Positions 13,992-25,969 of a DNA stretch of 64,000 bases are shown here, one piece after another. The translations under genes and the position numbers were made by a program. How positions within the stretch are numbered: the first letter of the stretch is position 1; each line of letters starts with the position of its first letter. The DNA is taken from positions 2,480,001 to 2,544,000 of the forward strand of contig OY821789.1 of assembly GCA_963682175.1 (NCBI GenBank), given 5' to 3'. This DNA is from Triglochin maritima. Taxonomy: Eukaryota > Streptophyta > Magnoliopsida > Alismatales > Juncaginaceae. Under the pieces are notes generated by a model, which saw nothing but the letters and a program-made list of their open reading frames with translations, was not told the origin of the DNA and made no database searches.

Positions 13992-16622
13992 TCAGATTTT
14001 TGCCTTGGTCTGGGGGCATGTCTGAGAACGGAACCATTTGTACTCCGGCAACTGATGTATTGGCCCCACTGCAGCAATGGCAATATCCTACAGAGCAGCA
14101 GATGCATTAAAAATGATGATCTGGAGAACTCGTGAGAAACCAATAACCCAAGGCATTTGGAGAACAACATCGAGTAAGCACTTGCCTTATCAACCAAGAA
14201 CTTATTTGCTGTCTCATTTACTGCAGCCGGATCGACGGCATCGATGCGAGCAAACAACTCCAGAAAAGGAATTACGCGCCCATAAGTCAGCAGCTGACAA
14301 ACACAAATCATTTAAGTCGGCCAATGTACGGATTAGCAAAGCAATGCAGTTTAAAGAATGCCGTATGATGTTGGCCATCAGATAGCGTTAATTTGAACAT
14401 ACCTGCCTGCCATTGTTCTCGGCGACTGCAGTAGCTCCATCAATGTTAAGTAAAAGAGCAGACTTGAGCTGTTTACAGAAAATAAGAACATATGATGTAA
14501 ACAAAGGCTGTCTCAACATGAAGAGAGGTTGGGCAGCAAAACACAAGACAGAGGCATGCTCGAAGCACCAACAGAAGCAAAGAGATAGCCAGACGAATTA
14601 GGTTAGCAGCCTTTTTAGGATGATAATGTTTCTGATTCAAAAAACTGTACCTGGTTTCGGGCACGCATTACTTCCTCTTCAGATACATCATTTGCCAATC
14701 TTCTAATCTCTTCCATTATTGTTTGTGACAAATCACGAACACATTCAGGCTGCAAAACAAGAATGCTTTGAATAGCAAGAAATCTTACAAATAAAGGAGA
14801 AGTATATTGTAATCAATACTTGCAAAGGAGGTCACGTGGGCAAAACATATTCATGAAGCGGAAATGATGTGCCATAATTTGCTATAACATATGACCCACC
14901 TTATCCAACAATATTATCTCCAATCTTCAAGTTAACAAGTGAATATTTTGTCTTTGTATGCGAATACATATACTAGCAGTTTGAAAGTTTCCGCCTTAGA
15001 ATGATATGCTTAGGTGTCATTTATGACCAATGTAACTAGGTTACATATTTATTTACGTAAATATGAGTTGGGACTTACTTCAGCAGATGCATAAACACCA
15101 AATAATCCTGTATCAGTATAGTTTGTGTTAAAGGCCATAAAACTTTCTGCTAGGCAATCTGCACTGACACGACGAGCAAGTTGGGACCTGGACAGTTTAA
15201 AGGTCTTTTTAGAGACAAAATGGACAGATAACCATTCATTGTGATGCCCAATTATATTACCCTGAACAATTGCCAACGCCGGTACATCTATTCCATGTTC
15301 CCAGCAAGCTCTGCATTACCATTAGTGGAATGGAGCTGGGGTTGGTCCACGAAGCTCCAGGGAATGCTATTGCTACATGAACAAGAGGCATATCTGTATT
15401 TTCCACTCTAACCTGCACAGTTATAGTGGTGGTGAACGTTAAAAACACGAGAAATCCCAAGGCTTTTTCGATGTTTTCATGAATTTAACATAACATGGGA
15501 AGTGGTAATATATAAAAACCTCTGAACCAGTAAATTTGGCTGGATTGTCAGCAACAAGCTTAGCGGCAGAGGACGGGTCAGGCAAAAACTTGGTGAAAAG
15601 TCTATCCACATGGTCAACAATGAGACCATGTTCCACCGCACCAGCAGCTGATATAACCTACATTAAAAAATATATTAAAGATCACGTCGGAAAGTCACCT
15701 ATGGTATCGAATCAAAGAACGACCAATAAAGTAAAACATGGCTTCCAATCTAAAAATACTAAGCTATAAGCTGAGGGGACTAGCAATACCATTCTTGGTC
15801 CAGTGTAATGGGTAGAAATATAATTATGCAGGTCCTTCTTTGAGATAGTCCGGATTTTATCTTCAGGTCCAAGTATTGTATCCCCGAGAGGATGACCAGA
15901 AAACGCTGCCATGTGCAGGTGATCGAAAATCACTTCTTCCATTTGTCCTTCCACCTGCCTACCACATAACGTAAAATTTAGAAGGAAAGTAAACAACGCT
16001 CGCAACGGGTTGTGCTGTAACAGTAGGTTGAAGTGTTACGTGCCTCTTCCATTTCCCGCAAAATGACTCCTCTCTCCCTACGAATAGCGTGATCAGGGAA
16101 AGTCGAATTCTGCAAGATGTCCGAGAGAACATCAAGTGCAGAAGGCACATCAGTCCGTCGTACGTCAGCATAAAACGTAGTCTGCTCACGAGAAGTATAA
16201 GCATTAAGCCGAGCACCCATGTTCTCAATTTCCTCCTCAAGGGACCTAGCCGTGCGCCGCCGCGTCCCTTTGAAGATCATATGCTCGAGAAAATGTGCAG
16301 TGCCGTTAGTCCCGGCGGCCTCAAATCGGCTCCCGGAGTCAATCCAAACACCAACAGAGGCGGTGTGTTTCGCAGACGCCGGGGACGCTTGGGTGACAAC
16401 ACGTATACGATTGGGAAGAGTGGTGATCCGAGTCTCCGGGAAAAGAAGGATTGATGAGTGATCATGGTACTTGGATTCGGGAGGGCTGTGACGGACAAAG
16501 CGTGAATCGATGGGGGATTCTTCGGATATGGATGGATGGGATGAGACGGATAGATACCGGACTCCAACGCCGGAAGAAAGAATCTTTGCTTTTCTGCAAA
16601 GATTCGACGATCTTGACGCCAT
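13992..16622 (-). CDS. Mitochondrial processing peptidase beta-subunit-like protein (M16 metallopeptidase)
   Basis: In plants MPP removes presequences from imported mitochondrial precursors and is built into the cytochrome bc1 complex. Nine exons join in frame: 16622-16044, 15954-15790, 15657-15520, 15412-15261, 15187-15079, 14749-14651, 14468-14403, 14293-14186 and 14087-13992, about 503 residues (family about 530). It starts with an Arg/Ser-rich presequence (MASRSSNLCRKAKILSSG). The inverted zinc motif HxxEH is present (HFLEH), followed by ENMGARLNAYTSREQTTFYA and a downstream Glu in RERGVILREMEE, so the active site looks intact. LLTYGRVIPFLELFARIDAV and DIAIAAVGPI mark the C-terminal M16 domain. 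The Gly-rich loop (TGVGNCSG) and the last residues (CPQTKAKI) differ from the usual beta subunit, suggesting a diverged paralogue. Introns 1 and 8 begin with GC. Confidence 0.88.
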
Positions 16623-17059
16623 GAGTTTCCTGACTGACTGATTGGTCCAATCAATAAACACTAAAAGTTACAAAACAATGCGTTTTATTCATGGCATCGG
16701 ATGGGAAAAAACGTATGTGATCACTCATACACAAGCAAATGCTTTTCTGCCATAATCAATTTTATAAGGACGTGAGAACAAAATATAGAAACGAATCTGA
16801 GAAATTTAAAGGGAATAGTTGGCTAGCGGCTTGTGTGGATTATATCCTTTTCGTGGAGGAAGGGTTTTGGAGAACACGAACACGAACAGGGGAGTGGAAG
16901 TCTAGAAATGTTGATGGGAGAGGTTAAGGTTTTGAACTAGGGTTTGTATCGTCGAACTGCGGGGTTCCGTAGATGTCTTGGGAGTTCGGAGTTCATATCA
17001 GCCGTTCAAATTATTTATTGTTCATATTATTGGCAGATTTTAACTCCTCTTAACTACCA
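16623..17059. other. Upstream region of the MPP-like gene
   Basis: Probable promoter and 5' leader on the minus strand. No motif could be assigned with confidence. Confidence 0.35.
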
Positions 17060-17087
17060 CTTCACGAGTCATCAAATTTATTGGCAG

Positions 17088-17122
<35 letters not shown>

Positions 17123-17185
17123 TAAGGCTTCACGAGTCATCAAATTTATTGGCAGAGTTTATATATATATATATATAGAGTAAGG
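17060..17185. repeat. Direct repeat spanning the left junction of MULE-like element 1
   Basis: Two consecutive copies (17060-17127 and 17128-17185) of a unit made of CTTCACGAGTCATCAAATTT, a short spacer, a (TA)n tract and GAGTAAGG. The last 8 bp are also the first 8 bp of the element that follows, so host DNA, microsatellite and transposon end were duplicated together. The copies differ mainly in TA-tract length. Confidence 0.85.
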
Positions 17186-17984
17186 TTAGAATGAGCTCGG
17201 AGCTCATTTGGGTTAAATGAGCTCCTTAAGATCTAACTGTTCATTTTAATCTTAATGGTGAAAGATGTTTTCCTTTAAGTAAGGGTATTAAAGTAAATTC
17301 GTTGGTCTTCCCAAATCCTTCAATCAAAGTTATTGGTGTTCCCAATTCGTTGCTCTTCCCAAATCCGCACGAGAAAATCCAATTTCTTCCTTCTATTTTC
17401 GTCACCCCTTTCTCCTCCCCCTCCAAACCGTTATTGTCAATCAATATCACGGATTGTTCGATACATCTTGCTTTTGTTTGGTTTGTTTTTCCAACTCTTT
17501 TCGTTTTTTTGGGTTTTTTATCCTGATTTCAGTTCTTGTTGGTTTTAGTTAGTTTTTTGCAACTGATTTCGTTCTTCGATACATCTTTCCATAGATTTCG
17601 AAGTGGCTTAGTGTTTCCTTCTCCATTTCGTTTTTTTCGTTTTTTTGCTCGTGAATTCTGTTTTGTTTTTTTGAGATTTTTGCTGTTGATTCGATTTTAA
17701 CTTGGTTTTTGGATGCTAATTTTCGTTTTTATTTGTTTTTTATTTTTTTTATTTTTTGCTGCTGATTCGATTTTGACTTGGTGTTTGGATGGTGATTTTC
17801 GTTTTTATTTAAAATACTATTTGTTTTCAGAGGGCAAAAATCCAAAATATGGAAATTGTTGAAAGAAATCCAACCTCTTGGAAGTCCGGAGAAATCCAAT
17901 CAGGTCTACTGGGAAATGGGGTAAGTTTGTTTTTTTATTACTTTTGATAGCAGATTTCACTTTGGAAACTGTGATCTAAACCAA

Positions 17985-18090
17985 AAATTATTTAAAATCG
18001 GAAATAATTTTAGGTTTGTAACGGGAACATCGTATTAGTAGCAGCAATATAAATATGACTACTGTAATATAATATTGAAAACTGTAATAT
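17985..18090. repeat. Dispersed direct repeat inside element 1 (copy a)
   Basis: About 105 bp beginning near ATTATTTAAAATCGGAAATA and running through CGGGAACATCGTA and AGCAGCAATATAAATATGAC. It recurs almost unchanged at about 20,953-21,060 in the same orientation. Confidence 0.8.
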
Positions 18091-18360
18091 TGATGAGTTG
18101 ATATGTAATATTAAATTGATACCCGTAATAATGACCATTTTACTTGAACCTAACATATCTCTTTTGTACTAGTAATATAGTGAAGTAATGTGGATTTGAC
18201 AATCTAATATTGTTATATCATTATGAAACCAGTAATATTGTACACCTAATTGTGCAACGTTTAGGATAATTTAGAGTTGCAGAATGAGGTTGAGGAATGC
18301 AGTCAAAGCAGTAATATCATTATGAAAGCAGTAATATTGTACACCTAATCTGCAACTGAG

Positions 18361-18657
18361 TTGGTGGAACAGAAATTAGAATTTGCTCTGTTAGAAACCA
18401 AAAATGCAGTCAAAGAAATCCATGAGGATGATAAGCAAAAATCTGGAACATGTCAAAGGGAAATACTAGTTCATCAGCCAGATAAAGCGAAAACAAAAGG
18501 GAGCGGCAGAGGTGGAAAACCAAAATTTAGTAGTAATCGCATTCAATCAAATCTTGAGAAAAAACAAACAAGAGTCTTAGACAATGTAAAACGTGCATGC
18601 AATATTCGGACCACGACTCAAGAACTTGTCCTACTAAAAGGCAATAAGAAATCGTGA
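18361..18657 (+). pseudogene. FAR1/FRS-type transposase C-terminal remnant
   Basis: An open segment of 98 codons ending at a GTGAGT donor-like site. It resembles the C-terminal tail of FAR1/FHY3-related, MULE-derived proteins: a helical stretch (LVEQKLEFALLETKNAVKE), a basic linker (DKAKTKGSGRGGKPKFSSNR), then what looks like a decayed zinc knuckle (cysteines lost, NIRTT where functional copies have N-x-R-T-C). No SWIM zinc finger or DDE transposase core is recognisable nearby, so this is a fragment. Confidence 0.55.
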
Positions 18658-19197
18658 GTAGTTAATCTTCTTATTCAATATGAATTATATATGATAATTG
18701 TCTTATGTTTTTGTTTGGGATTTTGCAGAGTTACAACTAAAGATACAAATAAATGACAGGAATGACTTGCAAGGAAGCTTAATATTCATGGACAAGATAT
18801 ACATGTGAATGATGCCCTACACGAATATACATCATTTTTTTTAAAGTTTTGATATACATACTCTAGTATATACTCTCTTTATTGTGTAATATTTTTGGGT
18901 TTGTACCAAGACATGGTGAAATAGTACATCTTACAAAAGTTTTTTAACTATACTTGATAGTTTTAATATTACATTGCTAACTGTAATATTGAGGTTTACT
19001 AGTAACATTTATTTTCAAAATGTAAAATTAAAATATGTTTACAATAACCAATTGGAGTATGAAAGTGTATTAATAATTTGCTAGACGTATGATCCTTAAT
19101 TAATTTTACCCAAATAATTTTATTAATAATTTTAGGTTTATTAACATTTTATGTTTTGTTCATCAAAATGGTTAATGAGTACCACCTATATACCTAG

Positions 19198-19665
19198 TCT
19201 GATTGTATATTGTAGCTGTAATATGACGATACCAACTGTAATATCAGGAGGTTGTTGTAATATACTATACAAACCATAACAATACGCAAAATCAATATGT
19301 AATATTAATTTGCGCGATGTAATATTAGTCCTGCCCAATTAAAAGAATGGATGTCTGATAATGTGTAAGATTTAATGTAGATCTTAAGGTAATTGAAGGT
19401 TTAGAAAAGTTTTAACATAAAGTGATTGTATATTGTAACTGTAATATGACGATAACAACTGGAAGATCAGGAGGCTGCTCTAATATAACTATACAAACCG
19501 TAATATTAAAAGAGTATTAACCTTAACAATACGCAATATCAATATGTAATATTAATTTGCGCGATGTAATATTAGTCCTGCCCAATTAAAAAAATGGATG
19601 CCTGATAATGTGTAAGATGTAATGGGGATCTTAAGATAATTGAAGGTTTAGAAAAGTTTTAACAA
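19198..19665. repeat. Tandem duplication of about 235 bp inside element 1
   Basis: Two adjacent copies start with GATTGTATATTGTA, pass through AATTTGCGCGATGTAATATT and CTGCCCAATTAAAA, and end near AGGTTTAGAAAAGTTTTAAC. A third, more diverged copy is in element 2 at about 24,825-25,060, showing that the two elements share an ancestor with this segment. Confidence 0.8.
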
Positions 19666-20029
19666 TAAGAAGTACAACATGTGTTATTAAATTTCTATGA
19701 ATAGAGTATATCTATTAGCTGTAATATTACTGAAAATAATATATCCTATTACTTAGTTGAATATGTTAACTTTTGTTCAACACAAAATTGATGAGAACTG
19801 GTTATGTACCTTGTTTGATTGAAAAAAAGAAGCTGTGCAATTATGGTAAGAAGTGTAAAATCGACAAGATGTTGTAATAATATTAGTTAAAACATAATAT
19901 TAGAGGGGTACTTGGCTAGGCATAAGTAATAGTAACTGTAAATATTCACATACATACAACAGTTGCATGCAATTGTAATGTTGTACATTTGAAAAAGTTT
20001 GTGGAATCCCAAAAAAATATTCCTAGAAT

Positions 20030-20560
20030 CTAATCGGAACATGTTCCACGAAGTATCATAGCAACGTATTCAGCACGAATCCGAGCCATATCTTTTTCTC
20101 CAAAATCAAAAACATCTTTTCCTTCAGAGAGATATTCTGCAAACTTCAATACATACAAACTGCAATTCAAACTGGTTGCTGATTGCTAGGGACAAGGAAC
20201 ATGTTCTACTTCCCAAGTCTTCATATTATCAAAATTGTGCGTCATTTCAAAGTACTTAGTCACCCACTTGGACTGCAAAACAAACAAACCAACTGAAAAT
20301 TAGTGACAATAAACAATAAATCCATGTGTATTATAACTCAAGAACAGGAAACAACATACCCACTGAAGAACTCTTGCTTTAGATTTAGCGGAATTATAAG
20401 AGTTGTACGATCGGAATCGACTTTGTTGAAAATTGATGACAAAAAAATGCAAGTGGCTACCCGTGTGCAAAATCATGAAATAGTAATTAACTATACCCAT
20501 AATATAACTTGGACAATCGAAACAATGACAAAGGTTTTTCTACATTTCATCAGTAAGGAC
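20030..20560 (-). pseudogene. Ulp1/SENP-type (C48) cysteine protease remnant in element 1
   Basis: On the minus strand the segment from 20272 down to 20030 reads as a protease C-terminus: a Cys-box-like stretch with the candidate catalytic Cys (SLNCSLYVLKFAEYLSEG) and an end in LRGTCSD. A TAG at 20188-20186 interrupts it just before the Cys box. The preceding exon, ending at 20360 with a GTATG donor, has GSHLHFFVINF (candidate catalytic His) and SYNSYNS, where an Asp would be expected. Family assignment is by motif only. It runs opposite to the FAR1-like remnant. Confidence 0.55.
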
Positions 20561-20952
20561 ATCTGGACATGAATGCAACTTTATCTACATTGAAATTGGA
20601 TCAAAACAAAGTATCAACAACTAATCCTCAGAAGGAACCAAAGAAAGAATATTAAACAACCAATCCAACAAGAAAGGAGAACTAACCTGAGGGTAAACAT
20701 AAGAGAATATACAATATAAACCAGCACGATCTGCGGCTTTAGCTTTGATATCCAGCAGCTCAAATGTCACTTCTAATACCTAAAAGGTGGGACAATTAAC
20801 AATGCTTGCAAAAAAAATGCAAACAAATAATTTCACTTACATCACCAGAAACCATTTTTCCATCCAACACATCAAGCAAATGTGATCCTATGCAAAATAT
20901 TTCTTAGTTGTTCTATAATTCCTTGCACTCCAACGTATAGAGTATTGGTAAA

Positions 20953-21060
20953 ATTATTTAAAATCGGAAATAAATTTAGGTTTATAACGGGAACATCGTA
21001 ATAGTAGCAGCAATATAAATATGACTACTGTAATATAATATTGAAAACTGTAATATTGAA
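20953..21060. repeat. Dispersed direct repeat inside element 1 (copy b)
   Basis: Second copy of the repeat at 17,985-18,090, about 2.96 kb downstream in the same orientation. Confidence 0.8.
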
Positions 21061-21754
21061 TTACACTTTTCCTGAAAACCAAAATCAAATTAGCAACTAA
21101 ATCCAACAGGACCCTAAAAATCCAAAATTTCGATAAATCAAACCCGGAAACACCATTAGTCACGATCTAAATGCCAAGATACAACAAAACCCAAACCCTA
21201 ACTAAGAGCCTCGGATGGGAACAGAACGGATCGGATCTGACAAAGAAGAGGTAGATCGGAACGAAGAAATCGAGATCTGAGCGGAAGAGAGATTTACCTG
21301 AGGCAAAAAATACAGAAATTAGAGGCAAAAAAAACCTGTGTTATAGGAATGATACAAATCCTACCTGTGGATTTCAGCGTTCCATCTCTCTCTTCATCCA
21401 TTTCGGATTGGATTTTTCAGATATTTGTGTGGATTTGATGAGAGGTGTGGATACGGTTTAGGGAGAGGAAGGGAGGATTCAGGGGGAGATGATGGCTAGG
21501 TTTAGGGTTTAGGGCCAGATCGAAGGAGATGGAAACGTGGGAGAGAAGAATGGTTTCGTTGGAGGCGTGAGGGAGGGTGAGGATTTCGTGTGAATGGTAA
21601 AAAACCCTGACCAAAGGTAAAGTAAATACCGATCCTACCCTTCTACTACTAAAATTAACCAGAGCTTACTCTATACGTTGGATTTGTATTGCACGGTGGA
21701 TGATTAAGGGGCTCACTTAAGCCTAATTGAGCCCCGGGCTCATTCTAAAATTTT

Positions 21755-21756
<2 letters not shown>

Positions 21757-21816
<60 letters not shown>
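21757..21816. repeat. (TA)n microsatellite between element 1 and MITE 1
   Basis: About 60 bp of uninterrupted TA dinucleotide separating two mobile elements. Confidence 0.95.
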
Positions 21817-21820
<4 letters not shown>

Positions 21821-22018
21821 CAAGCTCTAGTGAGCCCAGGGCTCATCAAATTTAGTTTAAGCCCCCTACAATCTCACCATTGGATCTTATTTACAGTTAA
21901 TCTCACCATTCATTAGCATAACCGTTTTTTCTTAATCTACCTTACATTTTGAAATGAGTGGTGGATATTGTAGGGGCTTAATTTAGTTTGATTAAGCCCT
22001 GAGCTCACTTGAGAATTC

Positions 22019-22021
<3 letters not shown>
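21817..22021. mobile_element. TA-anchored MITE 1
   Basis: 205 bp between two (TA)n tracts. The termini are inverted: CTCTAGTGAGCCCAGGGCTC on the left and, on the complement of the right end, CTCAAGTGAGCTCAGGGCTT. Both contain the GAGCYCNGGGCTY palindrome seen at the ends of the 4.3-4.6 kb elements on either side. No coding capacity. Confidence 0.75.
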
Positions 22022-22052
<31 letters not shown>

Positions 22053-22108
22053 CGATTTCATGTACATTATTTTGTATTTATTCTAATATCATATAAACTA
22101 TATATATA

Positions 22109-22314
22109 CATGAATTCTCTAGTGAACCAAGTACTTAATTTTTCTAAATTAAATTCCCACAGTATTCACCGCTCATTTCAAATTTTAAGGTAGATTAAGA
22201 AAAAAAACGGTTATGCTAACGAATGGTGAGATTAATTGTAAATAATATCCAATGGTAAGATATTAAGGGGCTTAAATTAAATTTGATAAGACCTGAGATC
22301 ACTAGAGTTTAACC

Positions 22315-22317
<3 letters not shown>
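22109..22317. mobile_element. TA-anchored MITE 2, inverted copy of MITE 1
   Basis: 209 bp in reverse orientation relative to MITE 1: the same core (AACGGTTATGCTAACGAATG and the complement in MITE 1) and the same type of terminal repeats, again set in TA-rich DNA. It is more diverged than MITE 1. Confidence 0.75.
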
Positions 22318-22348
<31 letters not shown>

Positions 22349-22739
22349 TAAGGTTAGAACGAGCCCGGGGCTCAATTTGATTAAATGAGCTTCTCAAGAT
22401 CTAATCATTCATTTTAATCTGATGGTTGTGAATGTTTTACTTTAAGTTAGGGTATTTAAGTAAATTTGTTGGTCTTCCCAAACCCTTCAATCAACCTTAC
22501 CAAAAGAAACTCAATTTCTTCCTTCTATTTTCGTCACCCCTTTCTCCTCCCCCTCCAAACCGTTGTTGCTTATCAATACCACGGATTCGATGCATCTTGC
22601 TTTTTTGGTTAATTTTTACTACTGATATCGTTTTTTGGGTTTTTAATCCTGATTTCAGTTCTTGTTGTTTTTATTTTGGGAAAAATTCCGTCTTTGCTTA
22701 GATTTCACTATGCCGGATTCTTCGAGACGTCTTGCTTTT

Positions 22740-23045
22740 TTTGGGTTAGATGTTGCTGCTGATTTTGGTTAGATGTTGCTGCTGATTTCGGTTTTGTTTG
22801 GTTTGTTGTTGTTGATTTCGGTTTTGTTGGTTTTTTGCTGCTGATTTCGGTTTTGTTTTGGTTAGATGTTGAGGTCGATTTCAGTTTTGTTTGGTTTGTT
22901 GTTGTTGATTACGATTTTGTTGGGGTTTCTTGTGCTGATTTCGGTTTTGTTGGTTTTTTGCTGTTGATTTTGATTTGGTTTGGTTTTTTGCTGCTGATTT
23001 TAATTTGGTTTTGCTTGGTTTTTTGCTGCTGATTTCGATTTTTAT
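22740..23045. repeat. Imperfect T/G-rich short tandem repeat in element 2 leader
   Basis: Repeated units of the form TTGCTGCTGATTTCGGTTTTG, with variations, occur about ten times. The equivalent leader of element 1 (17,680-17,810) has only a few copies. Confidence 0.7.
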
Positions 23046-23540
23046 TATGTGGATCTTTAATCTTGCGGTTTATTTGGGATGTAGATAAATTTTGGTAGGA
23101 TATATTGGTTAAAAATTAACATAATCGTTGTTAATTTAACATTAAGTTATGCTATTTAATTTTAAATAAACAAGTATTATTTTACTGCCACTCTCCAATA
23201 ACATATTGTCGAATTAATTTCAGTTCTTGTGCAGGTACATGTACATTACGATTCTTTTCAAGCTTGCATATATATTGGATTAGCTGTAACATAATTGTTA
23301 TAACTGTAATATTAAGTTATGATATTTAATAATATTGAATGTTACATAAACAAATATGAGTAGTTCAGCCAGTTTTCGAATTCAATATCATACGTTTGAA
23401 ATAAGTGGAATGTGATGTTATAAATTAAGCATTGTTTTTATTAATGTAGATTAGAAGTGACTCTAAAGCGTCAAAGAGAGAATGAAAATAGATGAGATTA
23501 TAATGACAATAATAACAAAGGAGAACTACTAACTGAATGA

Positions 23541-23753
23541 AACCTTGAAGCTGAAATGCAAGAAATATACACTAGAAGTATCTTTCACATCTTTCAGATA
23601 GAGCTAAAGAAGAGTTTTATGTGCAATGTTACGATTGAAAATAAGGACGAAATTTCAGTTACATACAATGTCAGCAAGATAGATGAAGACAATGGAACGA
23701 TGCATGTAAGGTTCGAAGGCATTGATCATGTGTTATGTAACTTGTATGAATAA
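23541..23753 (+). pseudogene. FAR1/FRS-type transposase fragment in element 2
   Basis: An open segment with the pattern E-x-EMQEIYTRSIFHIFQIEL followed by KKSFMCNV and SVTYNVSKIDEDNGTMHVRF. This is the region just before the SWIM zinc finger in FAR1/FHY3-related proteins. An upstream TGA and the lack of a following SWIM domain mark it as a fragment. Confidence 0.6.
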
Positions 23754-25969
23754 ATCTATTAGCTATAATATTACGTAACATTCCATTTTTATTGTAAAAA
23801 AACTTATTACTTATCACAAATGTCCTTAGGGGAGCAATTCTCCTCCATAGCTTTGGTCTCGGTGGTCGTCCCGTACTCATCCGTCCCACACACGTAGATG
23901 ACATTATATCCCCGTAACTTGTATGATTGTATCTATTAGCAGTAGTATTACGGTAACAACCGTAATATCAACAAGATGTTGTAATATTATTTTTTAAAAC
24001 TTAATATAAAAAGGGTATTACATTCACAACCGTAATATAATAATGTAACCATAAAATTAGTTTGTTCGTCGTAATATACTGATTTTTTTACTAAAGTCAA
24101 ATGAAGTGATAGATGATAGCATCATGTGTAACTAAAATTGTTGTTCGTAAAAAAATTAATATTACGTTCGAAACTGTAATATAAATTTGGTGTAATAATA
24201 TGATATCGTTAGCCATAATATAATGTAATTTTGTTTAGTAACGTTTCGTAAATACTAATGGATGACTGCATCATGTGTAACGGAAATTATTGTTCGTAAA
24301 TAGATTAATATTACGTTCTAAATCATAATATAATGTTGTTTCCGTAATATTAGTTTGTTAGCCGTAATATGTAGATTTTTTTATACAAAAGTTCGTCAAA
24401 CTCCAAGAACATTGGTTTCAATCTATTCATATAACACATTCAAAAAATAATTTATTGAATGTGGAATATGAGAATGGAGCAAGCAAAATCTGGTTTCAGT
24501 ACTTATAAATATCAAAAATAGGAAACTCGAACCATTTAAAAAAAGTAATACTAAAAATGGTAGTGAAGCCTGTTACTAAATACTAGTTGTATCTATTAGC
24601 TGTAATATTACGGGAACAACTGTGTATATTGTAATGTGGTTCTTCATATAATTTTAGGTTTAGAAACGTTTCAAAAAATAATCTAGAATTACAACGTGTA
24701 ATGTAACTTGTACAATATATGTATTAGTTGTAATATTACAGAACATTCTATATTCTCTTATTTTTTATTAATATGTTAGGTTTTGTTCAACGCAATGGTT
24801 AATGAGTACCGACTATGTACGTTGTCTGTCTGTATATTGTAGCCGTAATTTGATGGTAACAACTGTAATATCGGAATGCTGCTGTAATATAACTTTACAA
24901 ACCGTAATATTAAAATAGTATTACCTTAACCATACGTAATATCAAGATGTAATATTAATTTGCGAGATGTAAGATACAATAGTCCTACCCAATTTTAAAA
25001 ATGGATGCCTAATAATGTGTAAAATGTAACGTGGATCTTAAGATAATTTGAGGTTTACAAACGTTTAAAAAAGAAGTAATGGAGAAGTACAACATGTGTT
25101 ATGTAACTTGTATGAATAGAGTATATCTATTAGCTTTAATATTACGGAAAATTCTATATACTCTTACTTTGTTGAATATGTTAACTTTTGTTCAACGCAA
25201 CGGTGAATGAGAACAAGTTATGTACCTTGTTTGACTGAAACTGTTAACTGTAATATTATGGTAAGAACTGTAATATCGACAAGCTGCTGTAATATTATTA
25301 GTCAAAACGTAATATTAGAAGGGCATAACACTAAGCATAAGTAACCTCAGGATATGATATACATCAATATTCAACAGAATGATAATTTAGATGAACACTT
25401 CCATGCCAATGTTATCCACATCTATCACAAAACCCACAAAAGAACAAGATAAGGCCTATACAATAAGAAAAATTAGATCAAAATTCACATTATGGAAGAC
25501 ACCATCATTGTTACAGGGACATGTTCTCTCAACAAAGTTCACCTTGTCCAGCTTACACACAAAAAAAACAACCCAAGTACACATCATTGGGTTATGACAC
25601 TGTAGACAAGGAAGCTAAGCTGAAAGAAACAAAGAGAAAGAAAAAGAAGAGAACAAACTGAAGAGAAGGTTCCCTTTGCACGTAAAAGGAAAAGAAACTC
25701 ATCCATCTTACTTTAAGAAGCTCCTGTACTTTTTATACTTTGTAAGCCATCCAATTTTGCCATGATTCTCTTGCACCTGCACTTTTCAACACCTTGTCAG
25801 CCCCATTTAAAGCTTAAATCCGAGCAAAACTGAGAGAATAGATCTTTCTATCTCTGAAATAGATACAGCAACCAGAGAATCCACAATGTTGCTAGACTAG
25901 TTAAAGAACAAGATGGGAAAAAATCAGAGCTTTGGCGAAGTTAGTGCCTGGATGGCTGGCTTTGTCACT

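Larger units (their letters stand above)
17178..21756. mobile_element. TA-anchored MULE-like element 1, degraded, with FAR1-type and Ulp1-type remnants
   Basis: A 4.58-kb element bounded by (TA)n tracts, with imperfect terminal inverted repeats of about 50 bp. Both arms read TAGAATGAGC followed by a GAGCYCRGRGCTC palindrome and then a run ending near CCTTAA. A T-rich leader from the left end precedes a plus-strand FAR1/FRS-like remnant; a minus-strand Ulp1-like cysteine protease remnant starts from the right end. Noncoding parts are crowded with TGTAATATT motifs. Coding segments carry stops. The FAR1-type remnant points to Mutator-like ancestry; some plant MULEs carry Ulp1 genes. No 9-11 bp target duplication can be read because both flanks are TA repeats. 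Confidence 0.65.

Noticed and set aside
24595..24735. TAATATTAC, the geminivirus origin nonanucleotide, occurs several times in the MULE-like elements.
   Set aside because: It is one variant of the TGTAATATT motif that saturates these AT-rich elements. There is no stem-loop with GC-rich arms and no Rep-like coding sequence nearby.
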